From Triops longicaudatus (Eukaryota; Arthropoda; Branchiopoda; Notostraca; Triopsidae): DNA of 64,000 nucleotides. Of the stretch, positions 52,141-64,000 are shown piece by piece. Positions within the stretch are counted from its first letter, which is position 1. The number at the start of each line of letters is the position of its first letter. The notes under the pieces are model-generated. The model was not told the DNA's origin. It did no database searches and saw only the letters and a program-made list of their open reading frames with translations. Where the stretch lies: contig JAGQDJ010000161.1 of NCBI GenBank assembly GCA_022885665.1, positions 1 through 64,000 of the forward strand. The letters run 5' to 3'. The translations under genes and the position numbers were made by a program.

Positions 52141-52479
52141 CAAAGTTAGCTAACTCGTACTCCATTACTTTGTATTTACGTCAATAAAAACTTTACACTC
52201 GTTTTGGTCAACCTCTGTTTCTGACAATAAGTAATCGTTTTGCATCGTCTTCAAATATATTAGATATTGGTTCTTCAACTCTTTCTGTTCCATGCCTCTT
52301 CCAAACGATATCAATACTTGCCGTGCGGCTCGCGTAGCTGGTCAGGAAGCGCACGCCAACGCCATCTAAGGCAGCAAGGTGGCATGAGTTTGTCCGTCTT
52401 AAACATGATGGCAAATGACGAATTTCAACACAATTTTTAAATAATCCATGACCTTTATACTCTTCCACAGTAACATACT

Positions 52480-52940
52480 GTGAAAAGTTCATTACAATGT
52501 GATACCTTGAAAATACTCTGCTATAAGCAATTTACTATAACATTTTTCCATGTAACGGGGTTCATTATAATGAGACTGCATTATTTTCAGAAATAAATCT
52601 TTTCAAAGTGCTTTAAAAATTCATTACAGTGTTCGCCAAAGCGAAACTGTACGATAGAGTAGATTCTCGTTATAAGGAACCTTTTGGGAACAGGAAAAAA
52701 AACACACGGTGTATCCGAAGTGCATTATATAGGACGTTTTTTACCATTTATTTGCAGAGCTTGGGACTTTCAACACGTCTACTATATCCGACAATTCATT
52801 ATAACTAGATTATACTCTATTAAAAAAAATCATTTACAAGCTTTTTCTGTCTCGATTTTTTTATTTTCAAAAATAATCTGTTAAAAAGTTTTTTATAGCG
52901 AGATTTTACTGTATTTTCAAGTAAGTGCGTTATAAGCATT
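52480..52940. mobile_element. Cluster of pogo/Tigger-type MITE ends, one complete copy at 52656-52821
   Basis: The copy at 52656 runs from AGAGTAGATTCTCGTTATAA to CATTATAACTAGATTATACTC, about 166 bp and the same length as the copy at 47753. A further right end, CATTATAATGAGACTGCATT, is at 52564, and another, ATAGCGAGATTTTACTGTA, is at 52896. The minus-strand frame to the left (52208-52492) might be transposon-derived, but I cannot identify it. Confidence 0.55.
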
Positions 52941-53029
52941 TTTTCCCATGTGTGGGTTCTTTACATCCGGGTACAGCTGTCTAACACAAGGATAGGCTGT
53001 AACCACTATTGCTTATCGATTTTTTTTTT

Positions 53030-53180
53030 AGTTATTCAGCGATACGGTAATTTTCTGGCTAGCTACGCCGAGGCTTGTCAAGCTTGTCCAGCCACGCTTT
53101 GCGCGTGTTTCACGTCAACGTTAAACCGAGACTCGCCAAGCAAGTCCGGCTACACTTTACAAGCTTTCGCCGCTATTCTA
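53030..53180. repeat. GC-rich repeat, two ~59-bp units
   Basis: CCGAGGCTTGTCAAGCTTGT at 53069 recurs as CCGAGACTCGCCAAGCAAGT at 53128. Related to the 39-kb minisatellite by the CAAGC..GTC.GGC phrase. Confidence 0.4.
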
Positions 53181-53336
53181 CGGGTAGGTGCGGTGGGGTT
53201 TACTTTTGTTGATTTTTCGATGGAATTTCCCGTTCTTGGGTCACTTGGCGGTTGGCTTATATTAAAGGCAGGGCTTTTTTGTCAAATAATGTTCAGTGCC
53301 CGTCAAGGCGCGAAGGTGCGTTATCTTAAAGGATTG

Positions 53337-53377
53337 TTTTTCGAACGTTTTTAACGGATCCTATCATTAGAGGCAGA
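53337..53377. repeat. Dispersed repeat end shared with 54949-54989
   Basis: TTTTTCGAACGTTTTTAACG, then GATCCTATCATTAGAG, here. The copy at 54949 differs at only a few positions over about 40 bases. Both mark the right edge of a local repeat block. Confidence 0.6.
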
Positions 53378-54712
53378 TTAAAGGGGTGGCAAACGGACAC
53401 GAAACGAGTTAGGAGCACATGCCTCAGCCAAAGGAACCTAACATGGCCCCGGGCGTCGGGCGCATCCTGGTGAGATCACGCTTTTTGATTGACACGATAT
53501 CAGGTCACGCTAAAGCAACCCTTTTGCTACATGTCCGCGTGTATACATGTCCCGCACGGCGAAAAAGCATGCATAGGACATAAATACCCGCCAGATACAG
53601 ATCCTTTCCCAAAACTGTCCTTATCTTTATCATCTGTTCACCTTTTTCGGGCCCCAGTCTCCTTCTAACACCCCCTTTTCCCCTCCTCCCCTACTTTTAT
53701 TTCTTTCTTATAGCAATCAACCCCCAAACTCTTCGGGAACGGTCATATGCAAATGAGCCAAGCTCAAAAAGTCCTTAACGGTGTCGATGAAGAATGTGCC
53801 CAGTAATGGTGCTCGGGTCAAGCAAGGGCCAAACTGTCACACCATGAGACCGTTTCTTGGGAAACGATTAAAAAATAACTTCTTTTTTTTCGTTTTCTTA
53901 GATTCTTGCACAAAAGGAACTAGACTTCATTATTTCAACCTCTTGAGGCAGCTTTTTCGTTGAGAGAGCAGTCTGTGTGTGGGTGCGAGCATCAGTCGCA
54001 TACACTTGTAACAAAATTAGGAAAAAATGTGTAATTTAGCCCTAAGAATGCTCTGCCATAAATTATAAGTTCTCGAGGACTCCCTCGGAAAAGCAGCTTG
54101 AAGAATCCCATTAAAACCGTTCCTCAATTTTTATGAAAGCTCTTTTCTCATAAGTAAAGCCTATTTGGCCCTGGCCCGAATACACAACATTTATTTTCCT
54201 AGCTGTTTATTTCCCATAATTTCTCTCCTTGTCTCAACATCTGTCCTATCACAGGCTCCAAAAATCTACCCTACACATTACAGGCCTATCTAAATCAAAA
54301 TCACAGAATTTCTTCTCGTAAATTTTTACATTTGGAGCTTGGTAAGACTGCTTCAAGTTTCTTAATATCGCGTTTTAGCAACGTACTGCCTTAACAAGCT
54401 AACTATGGGTAATTTTCTGATTTTAAGGGTATTTTTGGTGCAGGTTATCATTGGCTTCTGAGCAACCATAATCGATGTCTTCGCCCTCGAGCTATTTTCT
54501 AAAACCAAAACAGAAAATCGCAGTCACGAGTTGCGCTACGAATTGCATGTTCTACGCACACTTGCGGTAATGTACCTTATTACATGATATTTTGCGTGGC
54601 AGCAGCTCCTAAAGTAGAAATAAGCGATAATAAACTAATGCTGCTACTGACATCACTATTTACACGCAACAACGAAAGTCTCATGGGGATATTAATTGTT
54701 GTTTCATACACT

Positions 54713-54989
54713 TTTTCCCGAACATTTTCAAGGTGGGACTTTCCCTTCTACGGTAAGTGGGTGGGTGAAAGTTCACTCGAACATTTTCGAACATTTATAA
54801 AGCAAACGGCAGGGAGTTTTAGTTGTAAGACTTTTTCGAATGTTTTCAAATATGGCATTTGCCTTCTTGTGCAAGTGGGTGGGTGGGAGGGGGGAGTTTT
54901 TTTCGAATATTTTCGGTGCCACGGTAGCTCGCAACGAAGCGAGCTTGTTTTTCGAATGTTTTGAACGGATCCTGTCATTAGAGCGAGAG
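54713..54989. repeat. Array of TTTTCGAANATTTTC units
   Basis: TCGAACATTTTC-type phrases at about 54716, 54777, 54835, 54903 and 54951, spaced about 48-68 bases, with shared GGTAAGTGGGTGGGTG and GCAAGTGGGTGGGTG. Ends with the same tail as 53337-53377. Confidence 0.55.
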
Positions 54990-55296
54990 TAGTCGTTGGC
55001 TTCTGTCGACTTTTTATGTCTGTTTTAAAATTTACTGCATGAGGTAATGTACAATTCTCTCATTGTCATGAAAGAAGTACTGTGCTAGCTAAAACAAAAA
55101 GGGTTTAATTAAGACTCGTGAAATTTATGTACTTTTATTCGTTGTTGAAAGGGTTTGAGACTAATGATATCTTTATAACTAGGTAACTGCCAAGTTGGGG
55201 AAATTTGAAAATCTGCTTCCTGAAACTTCCTCAGGTATACCGATAATGCTAGCACATGGCTGTTTGTTTGAGGAAGTTTTATTGACGATTTCTCTA

Positions 55297-55900
55297 CCAC
55301 AGTACTGAACAGTACCATAAAGGTACTATATAATACATTGTACTATACTGTGTACGTATTTTACAAAATATTAAGTTGTAAAGAACGTATCATTACACGC
55401 ACTTCATTAAATTACACTATACGTGTTTCACAATACATTACGTATAGTACTCCGAAGTACGTTATGTTACTAAATATGCATGTACGTATACATCATTTCA
55501 CCAACACAAAAATACCCTAAATGTACTTTATGTTACATTATATTACTATAAAACACTGTATAATTTAAACATGTACTAAGAACATGTATATAGTCCGAAT
55601 ATAAGCCTTACACTGGTTACGCACACAAAGAAGTACGCATAGAAACGTACACATCTCTATAATGATTATACGTAGGTATGATCGTGCGTACAACATTGAA
55701 GTACCGTGCACGTACTCTGCCCTATGTTAATCTACAGTAAGGTTCTGTACTCGTTCTCAAGAGTACACAACATTGTTGTAGGATACTGTACAGGTACTCC
55801 GATGTACATTACGTGATGGCAAGTTACTTTACTCTTCGGTACATTGCAATACCGTACCGCAACTTCGTGGTACTGGTATTCGTCAAGTATTCCAATTAGA
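55297..55900. repeat. GTAC-dense island 2
   Basis: Another stretch rich in GTAC and TACGTA (for example CAGTACTGAACAGTACC, TTGTACTATACTGTGTACG). It is less dense than the island at 33.5 kb but clearly of the same character. Confidence 0.65.
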
Positions 55901-55989
55901 TTGGGCATACCGATCAGGATGCTATCGAACTTCTGTCCATCCCTTTTGGCCACCTTGTCAACGTCTCTGTCCATATAATGCCTCTGACA

Positions 55990-58900
55990 GGTGATCTACA
56001 CGCCTTTTGCACCAGCTACACTCTTGCTCTCGTCTCTCTATTCCCTTACTCCTTCTTCTTCAACTCCGAGGATCTGATAAACTATTGCTTCCATCAGACA
56101 GTATTAACGACAATAGGAACATCTCCCAGACATGTTCGCATTTCCTCCTAGCGCTCTTTTCCTTTCCCATTCCATAAAGAATTTCATTCTCTTCTCTCCG
56201 CGCTCCGTTGCTAGTCCTCAGCCTCGATGTATATATAGATCGATCACCATTTTCTTCACCTCAAAACTCCATCAATCTATGATCCCTATCTTCTTACTAG
56301 CATTTCATAAGTTCAGCTGTGCAACGCAGCAAAGAAACAGGCAAAAAGAACCCCAAAATAATCATAAATTCGAAAAGAAAAAAGAAAAAATCTTTACGAT
56401 CCCCAAAGTACCTCCCTTAGTACCCACGACTACGGAAAAACCCCTCCTCCTCCAAATTGTACCCGGAGAATATAAAAAATGAAGATATGGAAGTAAAAGC
56501 TGCAAGTACGAGTTTATCACCTTTTTCTTCCCCGTCACACACTCCCTCAAGTACGCTATTTACACGTTGCAATATAAAGCCCCTCCGTGCACAAGAAGAT
56601 AAAGGCCGAAGCCGTTGGAGCACTTCCAAGAATGTGAAAATCACGACGCTCGACATTCGCTGCACCAATGAATGAAAAAGAGCTACCAGGAGAAGAAGAG
56701 AATCGGATCACTTACGTTTACAGGGATCACTAACAGGGTTTGCCCGTACCCCCTTTTCACCCCTAAATGCAACTAAGTAAATTTAACTGGTTCTCAACCA
56801 CGATTAACCAGAACATGGTGCTAGCTACACCCCCCCCCCTCTCCCTATCGTTGCCAACCCGTGAATCGTTCAGCTCAACTTCCTGAATCCTCAACGTCTC
56901 GCTATAAAAATCCTATTAAAAAGAAAGACGCCACAAAAAGAACCTCGGGATAGGACATTCGTAACAAGAATGAAATAAAGAAAGTTTTCATTCGCCTGGC
57001 TGAACCTATTGCCGACTCGTTGAAGCCATCGATCCGGACCTCGTAATGTGTGACTCGCGGGGTGTTCTGGGGGTGAAAAGGTGGCTGAGGGTGGGAAAAG
57101 AGGGTTTACGATGTGACTACGGTTCTCTTGTACCTTGTAGGGTAAGAAAAAAGTGGTTCAACAAAGAATCTCTTCAAAAAAGGAACACTGAAGCGATGTC
57201 AATTCCTTCCGTCACCCATGTCGGACGTTTCAAACAAAAAATGGCGTAATTGGAGGGTAAGTGGGGTGGCTGGGAGTGAGGGGCTTGAGTATATGATCCC
57301 CTGGTGTCTCTTTTCCAACAATTTCTGGCAAGTTCATCCTAGATCTATGGAGACCTAATAGCCCACGAGATAGGAGCAGGCTGAGGAGTTTGAGTTAAAG
57401 CATCTTTCTCTCGATTTCGTACAAAAGATCCCGTTGCCATCACACCACTCCACTCAGCAAGCTCACAAATCGGCCTTTGAACCATTAGTAGGCGACGCCG
57501 ACGCCGCCTTTGCAACTCAATCGCTTACTTTATCCTCGTTCTTCTTTCCCCTCTATGCCTCATCGTACCCATAACAGTTCTTTGTCAGTTTAGCCCCGAA
57601 AACACCTTTAAAAATTTGCAGTATATTTGTTCCGTAAGTATAAAGAATAATAAACAAATAGGTTCAATAAAAAATAGATTCTACAAATTTTCATATTATA
57701 AATTAAAAATGAAAAAATCACATTGCGGGTAAAAAGCGTGTACTCAACATGATTACGGAAAATATTGCGAAATGTGGCAACAGTTTAAAAAATGTTTTTG
57801 AAAATTAATGGATTGTCATTCACACTCTTGAGTTAAAAAGGCGTGTCTTGATGTTGTTGGGTGAGTTGAAATTTGACAAAACACCCCCTTGTACTACATT
57901 TCACACTCTCTAGAACGTTAGGCTTTTTACCCTTCTTATTGACACACCACTCGAGCTTCCTTCCGTGCCTTTGTAGTCATGTGTTGTTTGACATACATAC
58001 ACACACGGTATGCTACTCTGATGCCCCGATACTCGTAGGTATTTCTTGTATAACGTCGTAAGTCTTGGTTCCCGAAATAGCTTTACTTTACGGTAGGAAC
58101 ACATGTGTGTGCGAGGAGGTCGGTGGTAAAGGGGAGGGAGAAAGGGTGGTACACTCTCCTTCTGTTGTCTTTATCATTCCAAACGACAATGTATGTCTTC
58201 TTCGCCCTGAAGGGAGAAGATCATAAAAAAGCAAGAGCACAAGAAAAACGATGCTAGCGCAAGAAACGACAGGAAAATCTACTGGCCAAAAGGAACTCCC
58301 TGTGTTTCTTTCCGCGCCTCGTTGCAGTGCTAATGTGTGTACGCATGTCGTTTGGCGCCTTGACCGATGCCAACATGGCAAATAGTGCTATCCTGCAAAA
58401 ATAATGCACGAAAGAATGAGGAAAAAATTATTTCCGCCCCATTTGGCTTCTCCAAAAGCTTTTTGTGGAGTTACTTTGATAAAATAAAAATGCTCACCAG
58501 CTTGCAAGGCAAAGAAATTTATGGAACGCCATTAGTCCCTAAGAGAAGAATCGACCCATATTTTTTCGTTCTTCTTCCATTATTCTCTGGAAAGTCAGAT
58601 GATCCTGCTCTGCCAGTCAAGCAAAGGTCACGTATTTCAATTTTGTTACTAATTTCCATATATAAAACCCTCTTGAAGGAGAAAGCTTTCTAAGACTTTC
58701 GAGCCTGTTACGCCGAAATTTCTGCCTTCAAGCAAAAAACTAGTATGCATGTGCCATAAAGGTGATTAAGCCTTTTAGAAGAGGGGTCGGAATAAGTTAT
58801 AAAAGTTTCGCCTAATTACTACATATGGCTCTTGTACGGCTTGACGCAATCAGTGATGTATAGACGTTCTCCAAGCTCATCGTTTCACTTCTTCAACCTC

Positions 58901-60250
58901 CTCTTTCCTTCTCCAAGCTCACTTTAGCCCCGGCGTTAAAAAACGCATCTCGATTATCGGCTGGGTTCCAGAAGACCATTTTCCGTTCAGTAATCTTAAT
59001 TGCCATTCCTTAAGTGCCAGTGCTGTACACTACCACACACACACACTAGCTTAGATTGACCTTTAGTGGTAGGAACAGGAAGAAGATCGAAGCCCGTCAT
59101 CCGCACAAAAAGGTTCCCGTTCCCTTAGCTCTCGTCCCGGTTTGCCGAACAACCCTTGCCCGCTCGACGTGGACAGCTACGGGGGAAAAAAGTTCTCCCT
59201 TAGTCTTGCCATAGCTCCGGCTACCCGAAGTGCCGTTTGACCGGGCTTGTCTCACTCGTATTAGTCAATGTAAGAGCGATGGGAGTTCAGGGAAGCGGGA
59301 AGGAATCGAACGAAACAGCGAGGGATCTAGCGGCGCGAGGCGAGGCGCTCCTTCTTCCCCAACCCACTTAGCTGCAGGTGGGAGTGATTTGTTCGATTGG
59401 CTCGGTTCACGTTATTTTTTCTCCTTCCCCCACCCAAGCATGATAAGTATAACGCAGACAAGACTAGCTGTAGCAAGCCATGCCAGGGTTCAAGCAACTG
59501 GTAAAGACTTGCGGTACTGAGAGAGTTTAAGTAATGGACTTAAGGTTAGCGCGTTCTACGATTTATGGGTATGTTTGGGCTCAATTACGAGCCATCTAAT
59601 GCTCTGGTTTCTCAAGGGCGGGTTCAGGCACCCTTAAACAAAAATTTAATCCATCATTTCAACAACTTACAACTAAACATTTTTCTAGAGGGATTTCACA
59701 ACCTCTCAAGAAAGATTTCAGCTTGCCTTTTTGCCGTCAAACTTTGTTAAACCGACGGCAAAGTTTGCTTCCTAAACTTTTCGAAGGCCTTTTAAAATTA
59801 GCTCGCCAAGAAAACCACGCCACGGCAAGTCAGTTAGCGATGCTGAGCACGCCAGATGCTCACACAATATGTGCCAACTACTTAAAACTGGCGTACGCAG
59901 TGGCAGAGCTTCGAACCATCCCCCCTTACCACTCCCTTCCGCCCACGTGTGCCTAGGTAGAGAAATAAGCATTTCACTCCTTTTTAAACCCTCTCGCTGT
60001 TCATTTCATCAAACGATTGCTCGTCACCGTCATCAGCGTTAAAGTACAAAGGAGGGGAGAGAAATATAACTCGCTCGTTTCCACAAAGTTCTCCGTTACC
60101 CTTTAACCCTCTTTGGCTCAACTCAGTCCCTCGTTCTCCCTCTAGTACCACCAAACTCCGAAACTAATTAACCCCTTCATTCCAGACAAGCTCTAGCGAA
60201 TTCTACTGACAAAAACTCGCCACTTTTTTACTACTGGAACGCCCTAAAGG
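55990..60250. other. No gene recognised
   Basis: Ordinary AT-leaning DNA with chance frames and a C-run near 56830. A GC-richer stretch at 59258-59360 lies between an AG and a CAG|GTGGG, but nothing in it resembles a known protein. Confidence 0.4.
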
Positions 60251-60297
60251 ATTAGAAACCAAACACAGTTTACACTACCCTTGGTGGAGCTAATGAT

Positions 60298-60600
60298 AAC
60301 CGGGAGAACCGTATCTACTCCGGCGTATTCAAACACTCCTTGGCTCGGCTCGGCGTGAGAGACAACGTTCTGCAGTAACCTCGCCGGGTGAACCGCATCT
60401 ATCCTGGTTTGTCCTACGTTCTCGCTTCGCTTCATGCGTCAGGGAACTTATCGCGGCTGCACGCCCGGGGGAAGCGTGTCTGCTGGGGCTTGTTCAACGC
60501 TCTAGAGTCCTTTCCCGAGTGTAGGAAAAGAGATCGCGCGGTCTGTCAGTTGCATGACCGGGAAAACCATGTCTGCCCCGGCTTGTACGATATTCTGCAA
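60298..60600. repeat. GC-rich minisatellite, four units of ~81-90 bp
   Basis: CCGGGAGAACCGTATCTACT, GCCGGGTGAACCGCATCTAT, CCGGGGGAAGCGTGTCTGCT and CCGGGAAAACCATGTCTGCC recur at about 60298, 60385, 60466 and 60556. Each is followed by C.GG.TTGTNC.A.GTTCT. A looser relative lies near 63180 (CGAACCGTGGTTACTCCGGC). Confidence 0.6.
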
Positions 60601-61159
60601 GCGTGAAATGCTTTTTGAAGTTGCGTTCTCAGACTTCGCTCCACGACAACTACACATAAAAATTCCGTCGAGTGACAGAATCTAGCGACGACCCTACTCT
60701 ACTATACGCCCGTCCCAAGGGTGCTCGTAATTAAAAAAGTGCATTAGGGTGGAAAACGTCCCTGGGCGGAAGTCAAGAGCGGGCACGAGGGAGAGAAATG
60801 GGACCTGTCAGTCAGAATCGTTCCTTTTACATACGGGAAAAAAAGCTCCAATACTGCACCGTGTTCACAAACCCTCAGGCTTTGGCGTTTTCCTTGACAA
60901 CAAAACATAAAAGACAAACGAAACGCACACGCACCGAAAGAAAAAGATAACAAGACACAATACGGGTCGAGTTTGTCCATCGATCCAAAAACCTACACAC
61001 ACACATATAACACATCGTTACTTTACATCCCCACTACCACTCACTCTTATAGCGCACGTGACCTGTCAATTGTGATTCTCAGGGACCGTTTTCGTCATAG
61101 TCTGAGATTGACAGCCGTTTTAAGTGGCATTTCATACATAACGTTATTTCCTTTTTCCC

Positions 61160-61756
61160 TTGAGACTCCAACAGACACTCAAAGTACCAAAAGGGGTAAT
61201 TTTACCCTCGGCTCCCGCATCGCCATATTTATTAGTCTGGAGCTGGCGTTTTGCTCTTTTAACAATAACAAAATGGAGATCATGCTCGGTTGACGATGAG
61301 AAAACCTTCTACCCACCACCCTTACCCCCAAGCCTAACAGTTAAGTCTGCGAGGCACACGACACGGCATGAAGCTGCATCCTACACATATCCCCACCCCC
61401 AAAAACACCCTCGACTTAATTTCCGTCGAGTCACCCAACCGATTTTAGTGAATTGCAAGCTCGGGTTCCTTAACAATCTACGAGATGGAACGTCGGTTGG
61501 CACGCGGGAGGGGGTAAGGGGTGCAAAAGAGAGAGAACGACAAGTGATGAGGCAAACAACCCCCCTCAGCAAGAGAGAGATACGAAAGTGTGCAAAGCTC
61601 ACTCTAACAATATTTCGACCCGTTTCCGGGAGATTCATTTCCGCAAAAGTCATGCCTCGAATTAAAAAAAAGGGTACTTTTGTGATCAATCCCAACCATT
61701 TTGCAGTTTTTAACCCCTTCGCAACGGATTTCCCAAAGAAAGTAAGGTTAACCTAA
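61160..61756 (+). other. Longest open frame of the window (198 codons), unrecognised
   Basis: Open for 198 codons. The product is basic and of low similarity to anything I know. It spans poly(C)-rich and AG-rich sequence, has no visible domain, signal peptide or membrane segment, and lies in repeat-rich DNA. I lean towards chance. Confidence 0.1.
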
Positions 61757-64000
61757 TTTAAGTTGGACCGAAATTAACTTAATATAACGTAAAATAACTT
61801 AATTATGGCCTAACTTGATTGAATTTACCCTGACTTACTCATGTATACATCACGACATCGTTGCTATTAGAGCAGTTTTAGGGCAGTTTTAAGTGGGAGG
61901 GGAAATATTCACCAAGGAATACTTTCCTTCATGCCTAGTACGACAGGGTGAGTTTTCATTGTTGAGAGGGGTTTGGGGGACACGAAAAGTTGTGGAATAT
62001 TCCAGTGTTGTCAGTTCCTCTCTTTTGGTTTTCGAATATTCATTGTTAATGGGCCATTCGGTATGGACATTTCAACTTGCAAATTGGCTTAACTTGGCTA
62101 TAGTCCGTTACAGAGAACGAAGCAGAGCTTGAATATTGCAATGTAGGATAGTGTACAACAGAAGGTATTACTGTTGGAATTTGCTTTATCTGTAGCCAAC
62201 AAAGTCCCCGAGTTAGATAGATTTTACGAATTAACAACGCTTGCCGGCCGCGTTATGTTTGCAGGAGTGTCATTACTCCAGCTTGACATGGCCTTTTCAG
62301 TTGTCTGGTCTTGTCAAGTGGATGGATACTTTAGCATAGATTTGTATACTCTTAAGCATCAAAGTTCCCTGTCAAATTTTACATCCAATTAAATATGATG
62401 AAAAAGAACGTATGAGGAAGCAGAAAGAAGTTTCCAACCCATCTGTTGTACGCTTCTTTTCCTTTTGGAAAATTCACCAAAAACGCCACGAAAGTACAGT
62501 TCAGGAACTTGGGAGATTGGAACTTTGAATGCGATGTTTCTTGCTCTTTTTTTTTTCCGGCAAAAAAAGTTTGCATGTCTGTTCAGTGAAAAAGGATTAG
62601 AAGAGTATACGACGTCGTAACGTTGGCTCAAGTCATGGTTGCGGTCCCTGTCGTGCATTGGCAATGTTGTTGTTCTTGCGCAACTGAAGAAGAGGGAGAC
62701 TTTTTTGGGTGGATTTCGACTAACGAACTTTCCGTCTTAAATAAATTAAAGAAGTACGAGTTCTCTCTGGCTTGCATAATTTCTGGGAAATCTAAAATCG
62801 TCGAGAAACGAATTGTGAGAAAATACCCTTCAATGATGGCGTACTCGATTGTTGTAATGACATTTTTATACTTCCAGCTGGATTTATAAGATCGATAAGA
62901 TTTTAAGTGATATAAAAAGTTAAGTCTTTAGTCCGCCTCTGCTGGCGGCAGTCAGGCCGGAGAGACTGCCGTTGCTTGGGGGGTTCATGTTCTAAGGCGA
63001 CGGTGGAAGCATCCCCTTGGCCGGGTGTGAACCGGATGATCAGGCCAAGCGAACGGCATCTACGCCAATTTGGGAGCATGGAGTTCCCGGGTCCTGGGAC
63101 TAGGCGGGTGATGCGGCCACCCAAGCCGGACTAGCTATAGATACTCCGCCTTACTCTCCCCGATGAAGTGAAAATCCTCACGCTGGACGAACCGTGGTTA
63201 CTCCGGCCTGGTTTTCACGTTAGATAGACGACACTTTAATAGTAACACGTGCCGATTTAGGACGACCTTTCCACGACGTTTAGCCGGCTTACTCTCAAGC
63301 GTTGACGTTCTTTTCCTTATTTGCAGCCATTTAAAAGCCCTTTTATCAGCGAATTTATGTTCCGCATTGCAGCAAACTAAGCTTCAGCGCCACTAACGGT
63401 TTTGTGCAACTTGCTTGAATTAAGTACAAGTGACAAACTTATGGAAGCAGCCGTTCGGTAAAGAGACAATAGAAGCCAAATCCGTGCCAGAAAAAAAACG
63501 CTCGACACTGGCTAAGTTAATTGTTTACAAAGCTTGTCAGTCGCTCCCACGATTAACAACAGAGTCGTCAACTAGCGTAAAATAAACACCCCATTTCGCC
63601 CTTTCTTTCCTAATCCCATTTCGCACGACGCTTTGTCCCAAATCTGTTCCGTCCATCTAACTAATCCCTTAAGTTAAGTTCCGCTTGTTAACCCAACACG
63701 GACGTCACGAATGTTTACATCCAACGTCAGATAACATTCACAAAAAATTACCAAACTACCAAACATCCTTATACAATACATTCCTGCTTAATTGGACCCA
63801 TCTATCAACATCACAAACTATCATAATTTAACCATCCTCCCTGTACTGAACACGAACACCCAGAACTTAAAATTATTCTCAATTCCGAAAAATAAAATTG
63901 TGAAAGTTTGATTTGTTTTCTGAAAAATATAAAAATATAACCCTTTAAAGTCCGAAAAATTGAGAATGAAAGAAATTCTTTAAAAATCCCTACAAAGTTC
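61757..64000. other. Window end, no gene recognised
   Basis: Contains a GC-rich patch (62935-63200) with phrases related to the 60-kb minisatellite, and otherwise AT-leaning DNA. Confidence 0.4.

Noticed and set aside
52208..52492. 94-codon minus-strand frame beside pogo-like MITEs, possible transposase fragment
   Set aside because: No DDE or HTH motif can be recognised in it, so a transposase call is not supported.
59230..59520. Ser/Gly-rich open frame with a CAG|GTGGG donor
   Set aside because: Low-complexity reading of GC/AG-rich DNA with no partner exon or homologue.
62903..63124. GC-rich patch that looks like a structured RNA or a coding exon
   Set aside because: No snRNA, RNase P or tRNA landmarks could be matched; the phrases resemble the local GC-rich repeat family.

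Overview
This is a eukaryotic, animal window. Its real genes are split by GT-AG introns and separated by many kilobases of non-coding, repeat-littered DNA. There are no operons, no prokaryotic genes, no CRISPR, no rRNA and no convincing tRNA. Two genes can be identified with confidence, both on the minus strand. The first is a small bZIP gene of the CREBL2 / REPTOR-BP family (353-782, two coding exons). The second is an ephrin, the membrane-tethered ligand of Eph receptor tyrosine kinases, in six coding exons between 7107 and 27626. The ephrin wording is arthropod-like; a chelicerate (mite or tick) is my guess from memory, not a demonstrated placement.

Layout: 1-785 holds CREBL2 with its polyadenylation signals. 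786-7106 is intergenic and holds a SINE-like poly(A) element, an inverted pair of DNA-transposon ends, a pogo/Tigger-type MITE and the ephrin 3' UTR. 7107-9301 holds five short ephrin exons: C-terminal anchor, Pro-rich stalk and receptor-binding domain. 9302-27405 is one ephrin intron of about 18.1 kb. 27406-27626 is the ephrin signal-peptide exon. 28315-28560 looks like its 5' UTR exon and TATA-type promoter in a GC-rich patch. From there to 64000 I recognise no gene. I mark three unrecognised candidate exons there (34.4, 35.8 and 37.5 kb), and the rest is a mosaic of degenerate tandem repeats, MITEs, GTAC-dense islands and a long TC/TA microsatellite that contains a 17-base assembly gap.

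The striking non-genic signals are these. The SOX-like 9-mer TCATTGTTG is strongly over-represented: 15 exact copies, most in or near the ephrin locus, with a cluster at 23.0-23.4 kb. A row of degenerate hairpin units lies at 25.37-26.17 kb, with an 80-bp inverted-repeat element bounded by the same motif between two of them. A second hairpin tandem repeat lies at 41.67-41.98 kb. Two islands at 33.5 and 55.3 kb are saturated with the palindrome GTAC. A family of about 166-bp pogo-like MITEs occurs at several sites.

The two genes are not known to act together. CREBL2-type bZIPs act in metabolic and TORC1-linked transcription, and ephrins in contact-mediated guidance. I did not find a clear new multi-gene system. 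The hairpin repeats, the motif enrichment and the GTAC islands are the best candidates for something undescribed.
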